A stretch of 64,000 nt of DNA from Actinomadura sp. HBU206391 (GCF_014323665.1 NZ_JABVEB010000001.1:310001-374000), one strand, 5' to 3'. Positions 35,837-45,281 are shown, numbered from the stretch's first letter. Notes: generated by a model not told the origin, from the sequence alone. Made by a program: numbers and translations.

Positions 35837-36462
35837 GCCGCCCGCCTGATCTCCGGCGAACAGGGCGACCGCGAACCGGTCTTCCACCGCTCCCGGCCGG
35901 GGCGCGGCGTGACAAGGTGCCGGCCCTGACCGGCGCACCGCCACCTGCCCGCTCAGGATCCGCTCCGAAGGTGGCCAGGCCTCGCGTGCCGTCACGGATC
36001 GAACGGCTGGAGGCCCTGCTCGCCGAGCGCACCGCGGACCTGCAGCGGGTCAAGGCGGAGTACGACAACTACCGCAAGCGGGTCCGGCGCGATCGCCTGG
36101 CCGTCGGCGAGGCCGCTGTGGCGAACGTGCTCCGCGGTCTGCTGCCCGTGCTGGACGGTGTCGCCCGGGCCCGCGAACTGGGTGAGGTGCACGGCGGCTT
36201 CCAGCAGGTCGCCCAGGCGCTGGAAACCGAACTGGCCGCCCTCGGCCTCCATGCCTTCGGTGAACCCGGTGAGCTCTTCGACCCCGCATGCCACGAGGCG
36301 CTCTTCCACGTACGTTCCACCGAGGTCGACCACGCGACCTGCAGCACGATCCTGGCCGCCGGCTACCGCGTCGGTGACCACCTCCTGCGGCCCGCCCAGG
36401 TAACGGTCACCGAGCCACTCGCCCTCACGTCCGACCACGTGAAGAAAGATCATTTTTCGTGA
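35833..36462 (+). CDS. grpE: Nucleotide exchange factor GrpE
   Basis: A 209-residue GrpE. A disordered, proline-rich N-terminal tail is followed by the coiled-coil helix ([21 protein letters not shown]) and the beta domain ([31 protein letters not shown]). It releases ADP from DnaK. Its ATG overlaps the dnaK stop. The sequence is fairly divergent, fitting an accessory DnaK/GrpE pair. No dnaJ follows; the next gene is an unrelated hydrolase. Confidence 0.93.
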
Positions 36463-36484
36463 CCGGGCTGGGTCCGATGCGAGG

Positions 36485-37321
36485 ATGACGGGCATGGTCA
36501 GTTTCGCTTCATACGACGGAACCGTGCTCGTCTGCCATGAGCGGGGAGGAGGGCCGGCGCTGGTCTGCTTGCCGGGCGGGCCGGGGCGGTCCTCGGGATA
36601 TTTGGGGGATCTCGGCGGCCTGGCGGCTCAGCGTCGGCTCTTCTTGCTGGACAATCGAGGGACAGGCGAATCCGCGGCGCCAGTTGATCCAGACACGTAT
36701 GCGATGGACCGGATGGTCGCGGATGTCGAGGCACTGCGTGTCTATCTGGGGTTCGAGCGGATGGACTTGCTCGGGCATTCGGCGGCTGGAGGGCTGGCGT
36801 TGCTGTATGCGGCCCGGTATCCCGAGCGAATAGGTCACCTGGTGTTGGTCACGCCGAGCGTGCGTCCGGTGGGGATCGAGATAACCGATGAGCAGTGGTA
36901 CGCCCAGATCGAGCGCCGAGCTGATGAGAGCTGGTATGAGAGCAGGCTGCCAGACCTCAAGGCGTGGGACGCGGGCGATGAGAGCCGGCGCCTGCAGGCG
37001 CAGCCGTTCTTCTACAGTCCTTGGAACGAAACCGCCGAAGCACACGCCACACGGTTTGCCGAACGCTCGGTCGAGGCGGCGAAGCGTTTCCACACCGACC
37101 TGCCCGCGGCCGAGAAGACCCGAGCGAGCCTTGCGAAGGTCACAGCGCCGGTCTTGGTGATCGCGGGAGAGCAGGACCCGGGACCATTGCCCGCGCACGC
37201 GGCCGAGCTGGCCGGGATCTTCCCGCGCGGGACCAGCATCGTGCTGCCCGGAGCCCACTACCCCTGGGTCACCGCTCCGAACAGCTTCGCCGAGGCGGTC
37301 GGGACGTTCCTGGAGAGCTAG
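36485..37321 (+). CDS. Alpha/beta hydrolase (proline iminopeptidase-like)
   Basis: A 278-residue alpha/beta hydrolase with the oxyanion region LPGGPG, the DNRGTGES loop and the nucleophile elbow GHSAAG. An acid lies in the EQDPGPL loop and the histidine in GAHYPW. The HGGPG and DxRGxGxS elements are typical of prolyl aminopeptidase-like members, although the elbow GHSAAG differs from GGSWG. No signal peptide. Start at 36485 or 36494. It stands 22 bases after grpE and may read through from that operon. Confidence 0.88.
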   Translation: MTGMVSFASYDGTVLVCHERGGGPALVCLPGGPGRSSGYLGDLGGLAAQRRLFLLDNRGTGESAAPVDPDTYAMDRMVADVEALRVYLGFERMDLLGHSAAGGLALLYAARYPERIGHLVLVTPSVRPVGIEITDEQWYAQIERRADESWYESRLPDLKAWDAGDESRRLQAQPFFYSPWNETAEAHATRFAERSVEAAKRFHTDLPAAEKTRASLAKVTAPVLVIAGEQDPGPLPAHAAELAGIFPRGTSIVLPGAHYPWVTAPNSFAEAVGTFLES

Positions 37322-37412
37322 CCGGCCGGCAGCACACCTGAAAGCGTCGTACCTGGGCGGCACGATGCATCATGTGTGACAATCACCAACCGTTCCGCCC
37401 TATCCCATCCCG

Positions 37413-37506
37413 GCCGGATGGGTCATGCCCCACCGCGGCTCCAACCGGCGGCGCAACCTGTGGGTGGTGTCCCTGCTCGACGTGCAGCCCGCCGACCGGG
37501 TGCTCG
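37413..37506 (+). pseudogene. Remnant of a SAM methyltransferase N-terminus
   Basis: The frame reads GWVMPHRGSNRRRN, then WVVSLLDVQPADRVLE, the typical opening of an actinobacterial class I methyltransferase up to motif I. It then breaks before the GxGxG loop. Nothing of the rest of the enzyme follows, so this is a truncated relic. Confidence 0.6.
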
Positions 37507-37714
37507 AGCAGCTTCAATCCGGGCTTCTGCCTTGGAACGGATATTCCTGGTAATTGCTCGGCCCAGGCTCCGATTACGGGTGTCACAGTGATCTCGATGC
37601 CGCTGGGAGAGCGTGCGCCCATCGGTGGCCTGCGACCGGGGAGCGGCCTTCGGGACAGAGGACGTGTCAGCACGTTGGACACGGAGGAGCACCCATGAAG
37701 AGGCACACCGGCCC

Positions 37715-38196
37715 ATGGCCACGGTGAGTGTGGTGAGTCGACCTACGGAGGCGCTCGACGATTCGAGAATCGTCGCCGCATCTCTGGAGGACCCTGAGGC
37801 GTTCGGCGAGCTGTTCCGCCGGCATTCGCCACGGCTCCACGCCTACATCAACTGGAGAAGACCCTGCTGGATCTCAAGGGCGACTGGGAGGCGTACGCCC
37901 CGAAGGCCACGAACCGGCCGATGCGCGCCCTTAGGGGCGACAAGCGCGTCCGGGCGCTGAGTGACGTGGCCGGCACCCTGCCGGCCGGCGCGCCCGCCCT
38001 TCCCGACCTGCGGGCGGCCGCGTTCCGGATGCTCGCCGGCCTGCCCGGCGTCAAGACCGAGGGCAGGGCGACCGACCCCCTGGGCCGCGCCGGAACGGTG
38101 GTGTCGCTACCGGTGGAGACGACCGTTCCCCTCGGTCTCTACACCGCGCCCAAGCAGCTCGGCACCCGGCGGCAGTGGATCATCGACCCTGACAGA
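37715..38196 (+). pseudogene. ECF sigma start joined to a CU044_5270-like C-terminus
   Basis: The first 46 codons from the ATG at 37715 are the region-2 start of an ECF sigma factor (DSRIVAASLEDPEAFGELFRRHSPRLHAYI). At about 37855 the match ends. A different frame then continues with TLLDLKGDWEAYAPK and, further on, RAAAFRMLAGLPGVKTEG and WIIDPDRGR, as in CU044_5270-family proteins, which are commonly encoded right after such sigma factors. An internal deletion removing the rest of the sigma gene and most of its partner explains this. The frames do not match, so no fusion protein is made. Confidence 0.7.
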
Positions 38197-38408
38197 GGTC
38201 GCGGAGTGGACCGGCTCGTTGCCGAACTGACCTCTCCGGGGCGTCGGCCCGGGCTCCACCCCACCGTCCTGGCGTTCGGCGGTACGATCCAGTCCGTCGT
38301 CGCCGGAGCCGTGCTCGGCGCACTTCCACTCCTCCATCGGGAACGTGGTGTCCATGGCGGTCTGCACCGCAGTCATCGTGTCGGCACTGGGCGTACTGCC
38401 CTGGTTCA

Positions 38409-39779
38409 ATGGATAGCGCGCCCATTCGGCCTACTGAGCCGAGCCGTACCGGCGGCTACTTCACCGGTCACAGCGTGGCGGATCTCGGACGCGCCCTGCG
38501 TACGGGCACGGTGACGGCGGTCGGGCTCGTCAAGGGAGCGCTGGCGTCGATCTCAGACCTCGACGCCGACCTCGGCGCGTTCGTCACCGTCGCCGCGGAG
38601 CGGGCCCTGGCGGCCGCGCTGCAGGCGGACGCCGAACTCGCCGCCGGCGTCGACCGAGGTCCGCTGCATGGCATCCCGATGGGGATCAAGGACATCATCG
38701 AGGTCGAGGGGCTCCGGGCGACGATGGGTTCGGCCCACTACGCCGACCACGTGTCCACGGTCGACGCCGAGTGCGTCCGCCGGCTCCGGGCCGGGGGCGC
38801 GGTCATCGTCGGTAAGACCACGACGCACGAGTTCGCGTACGGGCCGACCGGTGATCGCTCGGCCAATGGCCCCTCGCGCAACCCGTACGACCCCACCCGG
38901 ATGTCCGGTGGCTCCAGCGGCGGCAGCGCCGTGGCCGTCGCGGCCGGGATGGTGCCGGTCGCGCTCGGTACCGACACAGGGGGGTCGGTTCGCATTCCGG
39001 CGGCGCTGTGCGGTGTCGCGGGGTTCAAGCCGGCGCACGGTGTCATCCCGGCCGATGGGGTGTTCCCGCTCGCCCCGACGCTGGACGACGTCGGTGTGCT
39101 CGCCCGCACCGCCGACGGCTGCCGGGTCGCCTACCGCGTTCTGGCCGATCTGCCGGCCGGCCCCGGTGGCCCCGGCGTGGACGTGCGGCGCATCGGTTGG
39201 GTACGACCCGGCGCGTTGTTCGAGACCGACCACGACATCGAACGGCTGACGCGGGCGGCGCTCTCGCCCGTCGGTGCCGAGGTCGAGGAGGTCGAGCTCC
39301 CCGGGGCCGCCGGGATGAGCGAGACGTACTCCGCGATCCAGGGCAGTGAGGCGTACGAGGTGCACGCCGACCGCGTGGCAGCCGATGCCGCGCTGTTCGA
39401 TCCCGAGGTGCTGGAGCGTCTCAGACTGGCGGCCGAGACCGCGGGGTGGCGATACGTGCGGGCGCTCCGCGACCGCGGCCGTCTCCAGAATGAGATGTCG
39501 GCGCTGCTGTCCCGCTACGACGTACTGGCACTGCCGACCACACCCCTGGTCGCGCCGCCCCTCGGAGCGCGGACCACTGAGATCAACGGCACGGCCGTCG
39601 GCGTCCGGCCGGCGATGCTGTCGATGACCAGCCCGTGGAACGTGTGCGGCCTACCGGCGCTCAGCGTGCCGGCCGGCATGGTCGGCTCGTTGCCGACCGG
39701 GCTGCAGCTCATCACCGGCCCAGGCCGGGAGGACCTCCTGTTCGGCGTCGCCGAAAAGGTCGGTGCAGGCGGTCACTGA
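38409..39779 (+). CDS. Amidase signature-family enzyme
   Basis: A 456-residue amidase of the GatA/AS family. The Ser-cis-Ser-Lys catalytic set is visible: lysine in GIKDII, the cis-serine in MSGGSSGGSAVAVAAG and the nucleophile serine in TDTGGSVRIPAA. It hydrolyses an amide or carbamoyl bond of an unknown substrate; the lack of gatB/gatC nearby argues against a tRNA role. No ribosome site is clear before the ATG at 38409. Its last eleven codons and the next 140 bp recur at 15929-16103. Confidence 0.9.
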   Translation: MDSAPIRPTEPSRTGGYFTGHSVADLGRALRTGTVTAVGLVKGALASISDLDADLGAFVTVAAERALAAALQADAELAAGVDRGPLHGIPMGIKDIIEVEGLRATMGSAHYADHVSTVDAECVRRLRAGGAVIVGKTTTHEFAYGPTGDRSANGPSRNPYDPTRMSGGSSGGSAVAVAAGMVPVALGTDTGGSVRIPAALCGVAGFKPAHGVIPADGVFPLAPTLDDVGVLARTADGCRVAYRVLADLPAGPGGPGVDVRRIGWVRPGALFETDHDIERLTRAALSPVGAEVEEVELPGAAGMSETYSAIQGSEAYEVHADRVAADAALFDPEVLERLRLAAETAGWRYVRALRDRGRLQNEMSALLSRYDVLALPTTPLVAPPLGARTTEINGTAVGVRPAMLSMTSPWNVCGLPALSVPAGMVGSLPTGLQLITGPGREDLLFGVAEKVGAGGH

Positions 39780-39782
39780 CCC

Positions 39783-39921
39783 ACCTCTGTCAGACGTACG
39801 AGTGCGGTCTCCCGCTTGGTCCGGCAAAGGGCGCAGAGGGAATCCGGGTCGCGATCCGGTCGCGAGCGTGCTCGCACCAGGTGAAGGGGATCGGGCAGGC
39901 GAGCGCGTGCTCGATCAGCTC
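39783..39921 (-). pseudogene. Remnant of a MerR-regulator C-terminus
   Basis: About 45 codons match the end of the intact MerR at 15972-16409 (ELIEHALACPIPF, then CEHARDR and the final PHSYV stop) in the same frame, at about 90 percent DNA identity by hand alignment including the amidase end. The N-terminal winged helix is missing; the MFS gene begins exactly where the match ends. Confidence 0.8.
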
Positions 39922-41335
39922 ATTGATCCGTCTTCACCGACAGGTCGTGATTCCGTCTCGCGTTATCGCGCGCCGAAGCGAACACCGGCCAGGCAATGGC
40001 GCAGACTGCGGCCGACAGCAGTAGGGCCCATCCGGTGCCTGCGGCGACGGCGGCGCCCATGACGGCGACGCCGAGGGTGGCGCCGACCTGACGCACGGCG
40101 TTGAGCAGGCCGCCCACCGCACCGGCCGTTCCCGTCGGGGCGAGGCTGACAATGGCGATGACCAGGGCCGGCAGGGCAAAAGAGACACCGAAACCGGTCA
40201 TCAACAGCCCCACTGCCAGCCACAGGTAGCCGGCGTCGGCGAAGACCGCGCCGCCCAGCACCACACCTCCCGCGGCCAGCAGTCCCAGCCCGGCCAGGAT
40301 CGGACGGCGCGGACCCACTCGTGCCACGATCTTGCCGGTGACCGGCGGGGCGGCGGCGAAGGGAACCGTCAGCGGCAGGAACGCCAGCCCGGTCTGCAGC
40401 GGGTCCAGGTGCCGCTGCTGCTGCAACAGCAGCGGCAGCACGAACAGCCCTCCGGTCAAGGCGAAGTTCACCGCCGCAGCGGCCAACAGCCCGGCCCGCA
40501 CCCGACCTGCCCGCAGCAAGGCCTGGTTCACCACCGGTGCCTGACTGCGCTGCTCCAGGCCCCAGAACGCCAGCCCCGAGGCCGCCAACCCCACCAACGA
40601 GCACACGGTGTGTGCCCATGCCTGCGCACCGGCAGCGATCAGGGCGTCGGTGAACAGGGCGAGCACCGCCGCGGCCGCCAGCTGGGCGGGCCAGTCGATC
40701 CGGCGGTCACTGCGCGGGCAGGCCACCGCCTGGCCCAGCGTCAGCGCCAGCACCCCCAGGCCCAGAGGCACGTTGATCAGGAACACCGACCGCCATCCGG
40801 CGAGGTTGACCAGGGCGCCACCGGCGATCGGACCCACCGCCACCGCCGCGCCGCTGATCGCGGCCCATGCCGAGACCGCACGCGCCCGCGCGGTGGGCTC
40901 GGAGTAGAGCTGGGTGATCATCGCCATTGAGGCGGGCACACACGCCGCCGCGCCCATCCCCAAGATCGCGCGCAGCAGCACCAGCACCCACGGCGCCGGA
41001 GCGAACGCACTGAGCAACGACGCCAGCGTGAAGACGACGATGCCGCCCCGGAACAGCCGCTCGGCCCCAAAGCGGTCCGCCGCCGCCCCCGCCGACAGCA
41101 GCAGCGCGGCGAACGTCACGGTGTAGCCGGTCGTCACCCACTGCAGCCCGGCCATCGACGCGTGCAGAGACGACGCCAGATCCGGCTCGGCGACCGACAG
41201 CACCGTCATGTCCAACAGCACCATGAAATAGCCCAGCGAGATACCCGCCAGCACGCGGGCGCGCCCCCGCACGGGGCCGGGACGCCCCGCCGTCGACGCG
41301 GCTGACTTCGCCGCGGATGGCTTCACAAGGGTCAT
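39920..41335 (-). CDS. MFS drug exporter (DHA2/EmrB-QacA type)
   Basis: A 471-residue transporter with about 13-14 transmembrane helices. It has the LDMTVLSVAEPDL motif of helix 1 and the typical motif A loop (AADRFGAERLFRGG), placing it in the DHA2 (14-TMS) proton-driven drug exporter group. The start is the ATG at 41335. It is divergent from a LysR gene over a perfect palindrome. Its stop codon lies at the joint with the MerR remnant, so the last residues (SVKTDQ) may be an altered end. Confidence 0.92.
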   Translation of the reverse strand: MTLVKPSAAKSAASTAGRPGPVRGRARVLAGISLGYFMVLLDMTVLSVAEPDLASSLHASMAGLQWVTTGYTVTFAALLLSAGAAADRFGAERLFRGGIVVFTLASLLSAFAPAPWVLVLLRAILGMGAAACVPASMAMITQLYSEPTARARAVSAWAAISGAAVAVGPIAGGALVNLAGWRSVFLINVPLGLGVLALTLGQAVACPRSDRRIDWPAQLAAAAVLALFTDALIAAGAQAWAHTVCSLVGLAASGLAFWGLEQRSQAPVVNQALLRAGRVRAGLLAAAAVNFALTGGLFVLPLLLQQQRHLDPLQTGLAFLPLTVPFAAAPPVTGKIVARVGPRRPILAGLGLLAAGGVVLGGAVFADAGYLWLAVGLLMTGFGVSFALPALVIAIVSLAPTGTAGAVGGLLNAVRQVGATLGVAVMGAAVAAGTGWALLLSAAVCAIAWPVFASARDNARRNHDLSVKTDQ

Positions 41336-41430
41336 GTCCAAGACAGCTCCCAAAGACAGAGAACGGGAATGACATGACCCACTGTGCGTTTGCGCAGGCC
41401 AGCGGCTCCACCGCCACCGCCGCACGGTCC

Positions 41431-41447
41431 GTTCGGAATTTCCGAAC
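41431..41447. promoter_or_regulatory. Operator palindrome between MFS and LysR genes
   Basis: GTTCGGAA-T-TTCCGAAC is a perfect 8-bp inverted repeat with a one-base centre in the divergent gap. It has the size and symmetry of a LysR-type binding site and is the natural target of the adjacent regulator. Confidence 0.65.
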
Positions 41448-41454
41448 GCTCCGC

Positions 41455-42351
41455 ATGGTTTGTGGTCGGGTGGAAGTGCGCCAACTCAGGACCTTCGAGG
41501 CCGTCATCCGGCACCGGACCGTGACCGACGCCGCCGTCGCCCTCGACCTGGCTCCCTCATCGGTCTCCCAGCAGATCCGAACCCTCGAAGGCACACTCGG
41601 CGTGGCCCTGTTCATGCGTGGCCCCAAGGGAATGGAGCTCACCCCCGCCGGACAGCGGCTACGGGGATGGGCACGCACCCTGCTCGACCAGACCGAGCAG
41701 GCCATCCGTGACGTGAGAGGCCAACAGCAGCTGCTGCGGCTCGGCGCGCTGGAAACCCTGGCCGGCTCCTACGTGCCTCAGGTCCTGGCCCGGTTCGCCG
41801 AACGCCAGCCCGGCATCGACGTCGAGATCCACTCCGAACGCGCCCGCGACGGTCTCCTCGCTGATGTGATCGAGGGACGACTAGAGGCCGCACTGCTACT
41901 GGACTCCGGTGACGACGTCGGCGGGCTCGGCTTCCCACCCCCCGCTCAACCGCTCACCTTCCTCGACCTCGACCCCGTCCCCCTCGCGCTGGTCTGCGCA
42001 CCAACCCACCCGTTCGCCACCAGAACCGCGCTGACTCCCGGTGACCTCGAACACGAGCGGCTACTGGTCAACGTCCCTGAATGCTCGTTCTGGATGGCCG
42101 GGAACAAGATCCTCGGCTCCGGTCCCAAACGGATCAAGGTCGGAGGCATCCCGGTCATGCGCGCATGGGCCGAACACGGACTCGGAATCACACTGCTACC
42201 CCGGTTCGCGGTCGCCGACAATCTCCGTTCCGGAACCCTGGTCGAACTCGACCTTCCGCTCCCGGATCTCAGCCTGCGACTGGTCTGGCGAGAAGACCAG
42301 GAATCGCGGCCCGGGATGCGCGACATCCTCTACGCCGCAGCTCGTCCCTGA
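41455..42351 (+). CDS. LysR-family transcriptional regulator
   Basis: A 298-residue LysR regulator with a winged helix (VRQLRTFEAVIRHRTVTDAAVAL, then SSVSQQIRTLEGTLGVALF) and an effector domain. Starts upstream of 41455 would run through the palindrome; the ATG at 41455 or the GTG at 41470, just before EVRQLRTFE, are the plausible starts. It is divergent from the MFS exporter and is presumed to control it in response to an exported or related compound. Confidence 0.88.
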   Translation: MVCGRVEVRQLRTFEAVIRHRTVTDAAVALDLAPSSVSQQIRTLEGTLGVALFMRGPKGMELTPAGQRLRGWARTLLDQTEQAIRDVRGQQQLLRLGALETLAGSYVPQVLARFAERQPGIDVEIHSERARDGLLADVIEGRLEAALLLDSGDDVGGLGFPPPAQPLTFLDLDPVPLALVCAPTHPFATRTALTPGDLEHERLLVNVPECSFWMAGNKILGSGPKRIKVGGIPVMRAWAEHGLGITLLPRFAVADNLRSGTLVELDLPLPDLSLRLVWREDQESRPGMRDILYAAARP

Positions 42352-42405
42352 CCACCACAGACCCGCCACCCCACTGGGGCGAACCGCTGGAGAGCGGTAC
42401 GGTTC

Positions 42406-42675
42406 GTGGCCTCGCATCCGGCCGGCCAGGAAATCGATCTTCATCCTCTGGTCTTCGCACCGGACGGATCCGCCCTGCAGGCCTCTCTGGATCCCGAGCG
42501 TCCTTTCGCCTACCCGGCCCGCTGCTTCGTCGCGGGAACGATCGAGGGCGTGACCGTGCCCTGCCTGTCGGCCGAACAGCAGGTCTACTTCCATCAGGGC
42601 TATGAGCCGGCCGACCACGATCGTCGCGATATGGCCCAGCTTCGTCGGGCATTCGGAATCACCACGCACTTCTGA
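42406..42675 (+). pseudogene. 5'-truncated nucleotidyltransferase (LnuA/AadA-like)
   Basis: The 89 codons match the C-terminal part of small nucleotidyltransferases such as lincosamide or aminoglycoside adenylyltransferase relatives (GQEIDLHPLVF, VTVPCLSAEQQVYFHQGYEP, DHDRRDMAQLRRAFGI). The N-terminal GSxxxxDxD nucleotide-binding motif is absent upstream, so the gene is cut at its 5' end. An open frame from a GTG exists but cannot be an active enzyme. Confidence 0.72.
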
Positions 42676-42696
42676 ATTCGCCGCCGCCCCACAGGC

Positions 42697-42712
42697 GTAC
42701 AGCCAGCTGTAC
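42697..42712. promoter_or_regulatory. Palindrome GTACAGC-CA-GCTGTAC upstream of serine hydrolase 1
   Basis: A perfect 7-bp inverted repeat with a 2-bp centre, about 100 bp before the start codon. The same element recurs at 45165-45180 (one mismatch) and 51818-51833 (perfect), so it is probably a shared operator. Confidence 0.6.
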
Positions 42713-42813
42713 CAAAGCACTCCAGTGCGTGGGATCGATCATGAGACCGCTCATCGACAGGCTAGGTGACGTAACAAAGCGAACTCCCAGCCACCCAGCA
42801 TGGAGTGTTTCCC

Positions 42814-44007
42814 ATGTCACGCACCCCCACCCAGCCCACTTCCCCTCGGCGTCCCCGGCGTGTGCGGGGGCGGATCCTGGCGGCGGCGGCACTGACGGCA
42901 TTGACCGGAATCGTCGCGGCCGGCATGCCGGCCGCCGCCGCCAGTGCCGCGACCGGTCCCGGCCGCACCTCCGACGTAGTCAAGAAGAGTCTGGAGCGCC
43001 TGGTCACCGGCGATCACTTTCCCGCCGCGCTGGCCGCGGTGCAGGACGCCAAGGGCCGGACCCGCCACTACACCGCCGGTGTGGCGGACCTGAAGACCAG
43101 GGCGAAGGTGCCCGTTGACGGGCAGGTGCGGATCGCCAGCAACACCAAGATGTTCACCGCCGTGGTCGTGTTGCAGCTGGTCGGCGAAGGCAAGATCGAC
43201 CTGGACGCGCCGATCGAGACGTACCTGCCGGGCCTGGTCCGCGGTGAGGGCATCGACGGCCGGAAGATCACGGTCCGGCAGCTCCTGAAGCACACCAGCG
43301 GCCTGCCGGACTACACCAGGTACATGCCTGACGGCTTCGAGATCCAGCACACCTACAGCACTCCGCGGGAACAGCTGGACATGGCCCTGGCGCACGAGGC
43401 GTCGTTCGCTCCGGGTGCGAGGTGGGAGTACAGCAACACCAACTATGTGCTGGCCGGTCTCATCGTGCAGAAGGTCACCGGCCGTCCCATCAGCGAGGAG
43501 ATCACCAAGCGGATCATCGACCGCATCGGGCTGCGCCACACCTACTGGCCCGGTGAGGGGGATCAGACCATCCGTGAGCGCCACCCCAACGGGTATGCGG
43601 CCAAGGAGCCCGGCGGGCCGCTGCTGGACGTCACGAATCGGGACCCCTCCTGGGGAGGGGCGGCCGGACAGCTCATCGCCACTCCCAGCGACGTCAACCG
43701 CTTCATGACCGCACTGCTGGACGGCAAGCTGCTCAAGCCGCAGCAGCTCGAGCAGATGCGCGAGACGGGCAAGTCCCCGGGACTCCCGGCCGGCTGGGAG
43801 TACGGCCTCGGCCTGGTCAAGATGTCGCTGAGCTGCGGTGGTGTCGCATGGGGCCACGGCGGCGACATGGACGGTTACGAGACCCGCAGCGCCGCCACCG
43901 ACGACGGCCGGGCGGTCACCCTCGCCGTGACGACTCTGCCCACCAACCAGGCCGCCCTCGAGAACGTCATCGCCGCCGCCGACGCCGCTCTGTGCGCAGC
44001 CCGGTAA
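42814..44007 (+). CDS. Secreted serine hydrolase (class C beta-lactamase/DD-peptidase fold) 1
   Basis: A 397-residue protein with a Sec-type signal (RRVRGRILAAAALTALTGIVAAGMPAAAA) and a penicillin-recognising domain. Catalytic SxxK is ASNTKM, YxN is YSN in EYSNTNY, and the third motif is HGG. It is most like D-Ala-D-Ala carboxypeptidase/esterase members. GGAG lies eight bases before the ATG. A 20-bp hairpin follows it. It is about 70 percent like the second copy at 45282 by eye, with the N-terminus, promoter and end conserved, so the two are recent duplicates. Confidence 0.92.
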   Translation: MSRTPTQPTSPRRPRRVRGRILAAAALTALTGIVAAGMPAAAASAATGPGRTSDVVKKSLERLVTGDHFPAALAAVQDAKGRTRHYTAGVADLKTRAKVPVDGQVRIASNTKMFTAVVVLQLVGEGKIDLDAPIETYLPGLVRGEGIDGRKITVRQLLKHTSGLPDYTRYMPDGFEIQHTYSTPREQLDMALAHEASFAPGARWEYSNTNYVLAGLIVQKVTGRPISEEITKRIIDRIGLRHTYWPGEGDQTIRERHPNGYAAKEPGGPLLDVTNRDPSWGGAAGQLIATPSDVNRFMTALLDGKLLKPQQLEQMRETGKSPGLPAGWEYGLGLVKMSLSCGGVAWGHGGDMDGYETRSAATDDGRAVTLAVTTLPTNQAALENVIAAADAALCAAR

Positions 44008-44051
44008 CACATAGGTAGACGCGGTCGAGCGCACCAGAACAAGTAGTACCC

Positions 44052-44094
44052 ACGAGGTCGAGGACGGTCTTCCCAAGACCGTCCTCGACCTCGT
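44052..44094 (+). terminator. 20-bp perfect terminator hairpin after serine hydrolase 1
   Basis: Left arm 44052-44071 and right arm 44075-44094 pair perfectly, with a CCC loop. It lies 45 bp after the stop. A nearly identical hairpin follows the second copy. Confidence 0.85.
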
Positions 44095-44199
44095 TCGGGA
44101 TCGCCGCTCTGGCGGGGGACTGGGCGGGCGCCGGGCTTTCGGACGGGACGGGTTCGCCGACCCGTTGATGGCCGCCGCGAACCTGTAGAGCGATCACCG

Positions 44200-44931
44200 T
44201 CAGGACGTGACGGGGATGAACGCGTACACGGGCAGTTCCTTGATACCGCTGATGTTGTCGCGCTTGGTGGAGTCCAGCCAGACCACGGCGATGTCACCAC
44301 GTTGAAAAGCGTCCTTGTCGTACTGCAGCATGCGGGAATCCAGGATGACCCGGAACTTCTGCCCGGCCGGGACCGTGCCCGAGGCGCTCTCGATCTCGCT
44401 GGTGTTCTGGTCGAACAGCATGACGCGTGTCGCCTGGTATGTGCCTTCGCCCAGGGGGTCCGAGGCCATCAGTGAAATTCCGTACGCCGCGCTCGAGCCG
44501 ATGCAGTAGTCCGGGTGGCCCTGTACCGAGATCGCGCAGTCGGAGGCGCTTGCCCTGACCCTGCCGGCGCTCACCGCGGCATGGTTATAAACCAGGAACC
44601 AGCCGTTGTTCAGACCCCCCGTGTACTGGCGGTTGCCCCAGTCGGGGCCGGTCGTGCCGGTGACGATGATCGCCCTTGAACGCAGGACGGTTTCCAGGAT
44701 GCTGTCATCGATCGCGATGGGGCGGTTGCAATACCACTCGGCGACGGTGAACGTGGGCGGCTGGGAGGTGGGGGTGGTCGGAGTGGGCGTAGGCGGCGCC
44801 GCCGGCGCGGACTGGATGGCGAGAGTGCTGCGGTCAGGAGCAGTTGACGCCTTGTCGTCGGCGCCGCACGCGGTGACGGCCAGTACAGCGCAAATGGTGG
44901 GGAGCATGAGCGCTCTGGAAGGGGAAATCAT
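44200..44931 (-). CDS. Hypothetical lipoprotein
   Basis: A 243-residue protein with a lipoprotein signal (LPTICAVLAVTACG; lipobox cysteine near residue 22), then a Thr/Pro-rich linker and a mature domain with three further cysteines. It would be attached to the outer face of the membrane. No family is recognised; the domain has beta-strand-rich patches (RAIIVTGTTG, RVILDSRML). It lies between the two serine hydrolases, on the other strand, and interrupts what would otherwise be a tandem array. Confidence 0.8.
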   Translation of the reverse strand: MISPSRALMLPTICAVLAVTACGADDKASTAPDRSTLAIQSAPAAPPTPTPTTPTSQPPTFTVAEWYCNRPIAIDDSILETVLRSRAIIVTGTTGPDWGNRQYTGGLNNGWFLVYNHAAVSAGRVRASASDCAISVQGHPDYCIGSSAAYGISLMASDPLGEGTYQATRVMLFDQNTSEIESASGTVPAGQKFRVILDSRMLQYDKDAFQRGDIAVVWLDSTKRDNISGIKELPVYAFIPVTS

Positions 44932-45164
44932 GTCAGCCGTTTTGTGTCGCCCTGGGACCCTATCGGTCCCAGATTCGGGTAAAGGTTAGCGGCGCTATCC
45001 TTACGCTGAGCGTCAGCACGCCGGGCAAACGGGGAGCCACCGTCACGCGACCCGATGACATGGCGATTCGTTCACTGACATCGGCTTTGATGCGCAGGCG
45101 GACATGGATTCCGGCTTCGGCCAGCGAATCGTCGATGTATTCGCACAGTTTCTCGCGCTCAGAC
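44932..45164. other. Intergenic stretch with a minus-strand coding-like fragment
   Basis: On the minus strand from about 45155 to 44970 the frame ERE-KLCEYIDDSLAEAGIHVRLRIKADVSERIA is open and protein-like, with no clear start. It may be the end of a lost gene. No other feature is seen. Confidence 0.35.
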
Positions 45165-45180
45165 GTATAGCCAGCTGTAC
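45165..45180. promoter_or_regulatory. Palindrome GTATAGC-CA-GCTGTAC upstream of serine hydrolase 2
   Basis: Same element and same distance to the gene as the site at 42697, with one base changed (C to T at 45168). About 115 bp of sequence from here to the start codon is nearly the same as before copy 1. Confidence 0.6.
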
Positions 45181-45281
45181 CAAAGCACTCCAGTGCGTGG
45201 GATCGATCATGCGGCCGCTCATCGACAGGCTAGGTGACGTAGCAAAGCGGACTCCCATCCACACAACATGGAGTGTTTCTC

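Noticed and set aside
37372..37698. Open frame of 108 codons before the sigma relic
   Set aside because: Composition is cysteine/proline-rich and random-looking; the methyltransferase relic lies in another frame of the same DNA.
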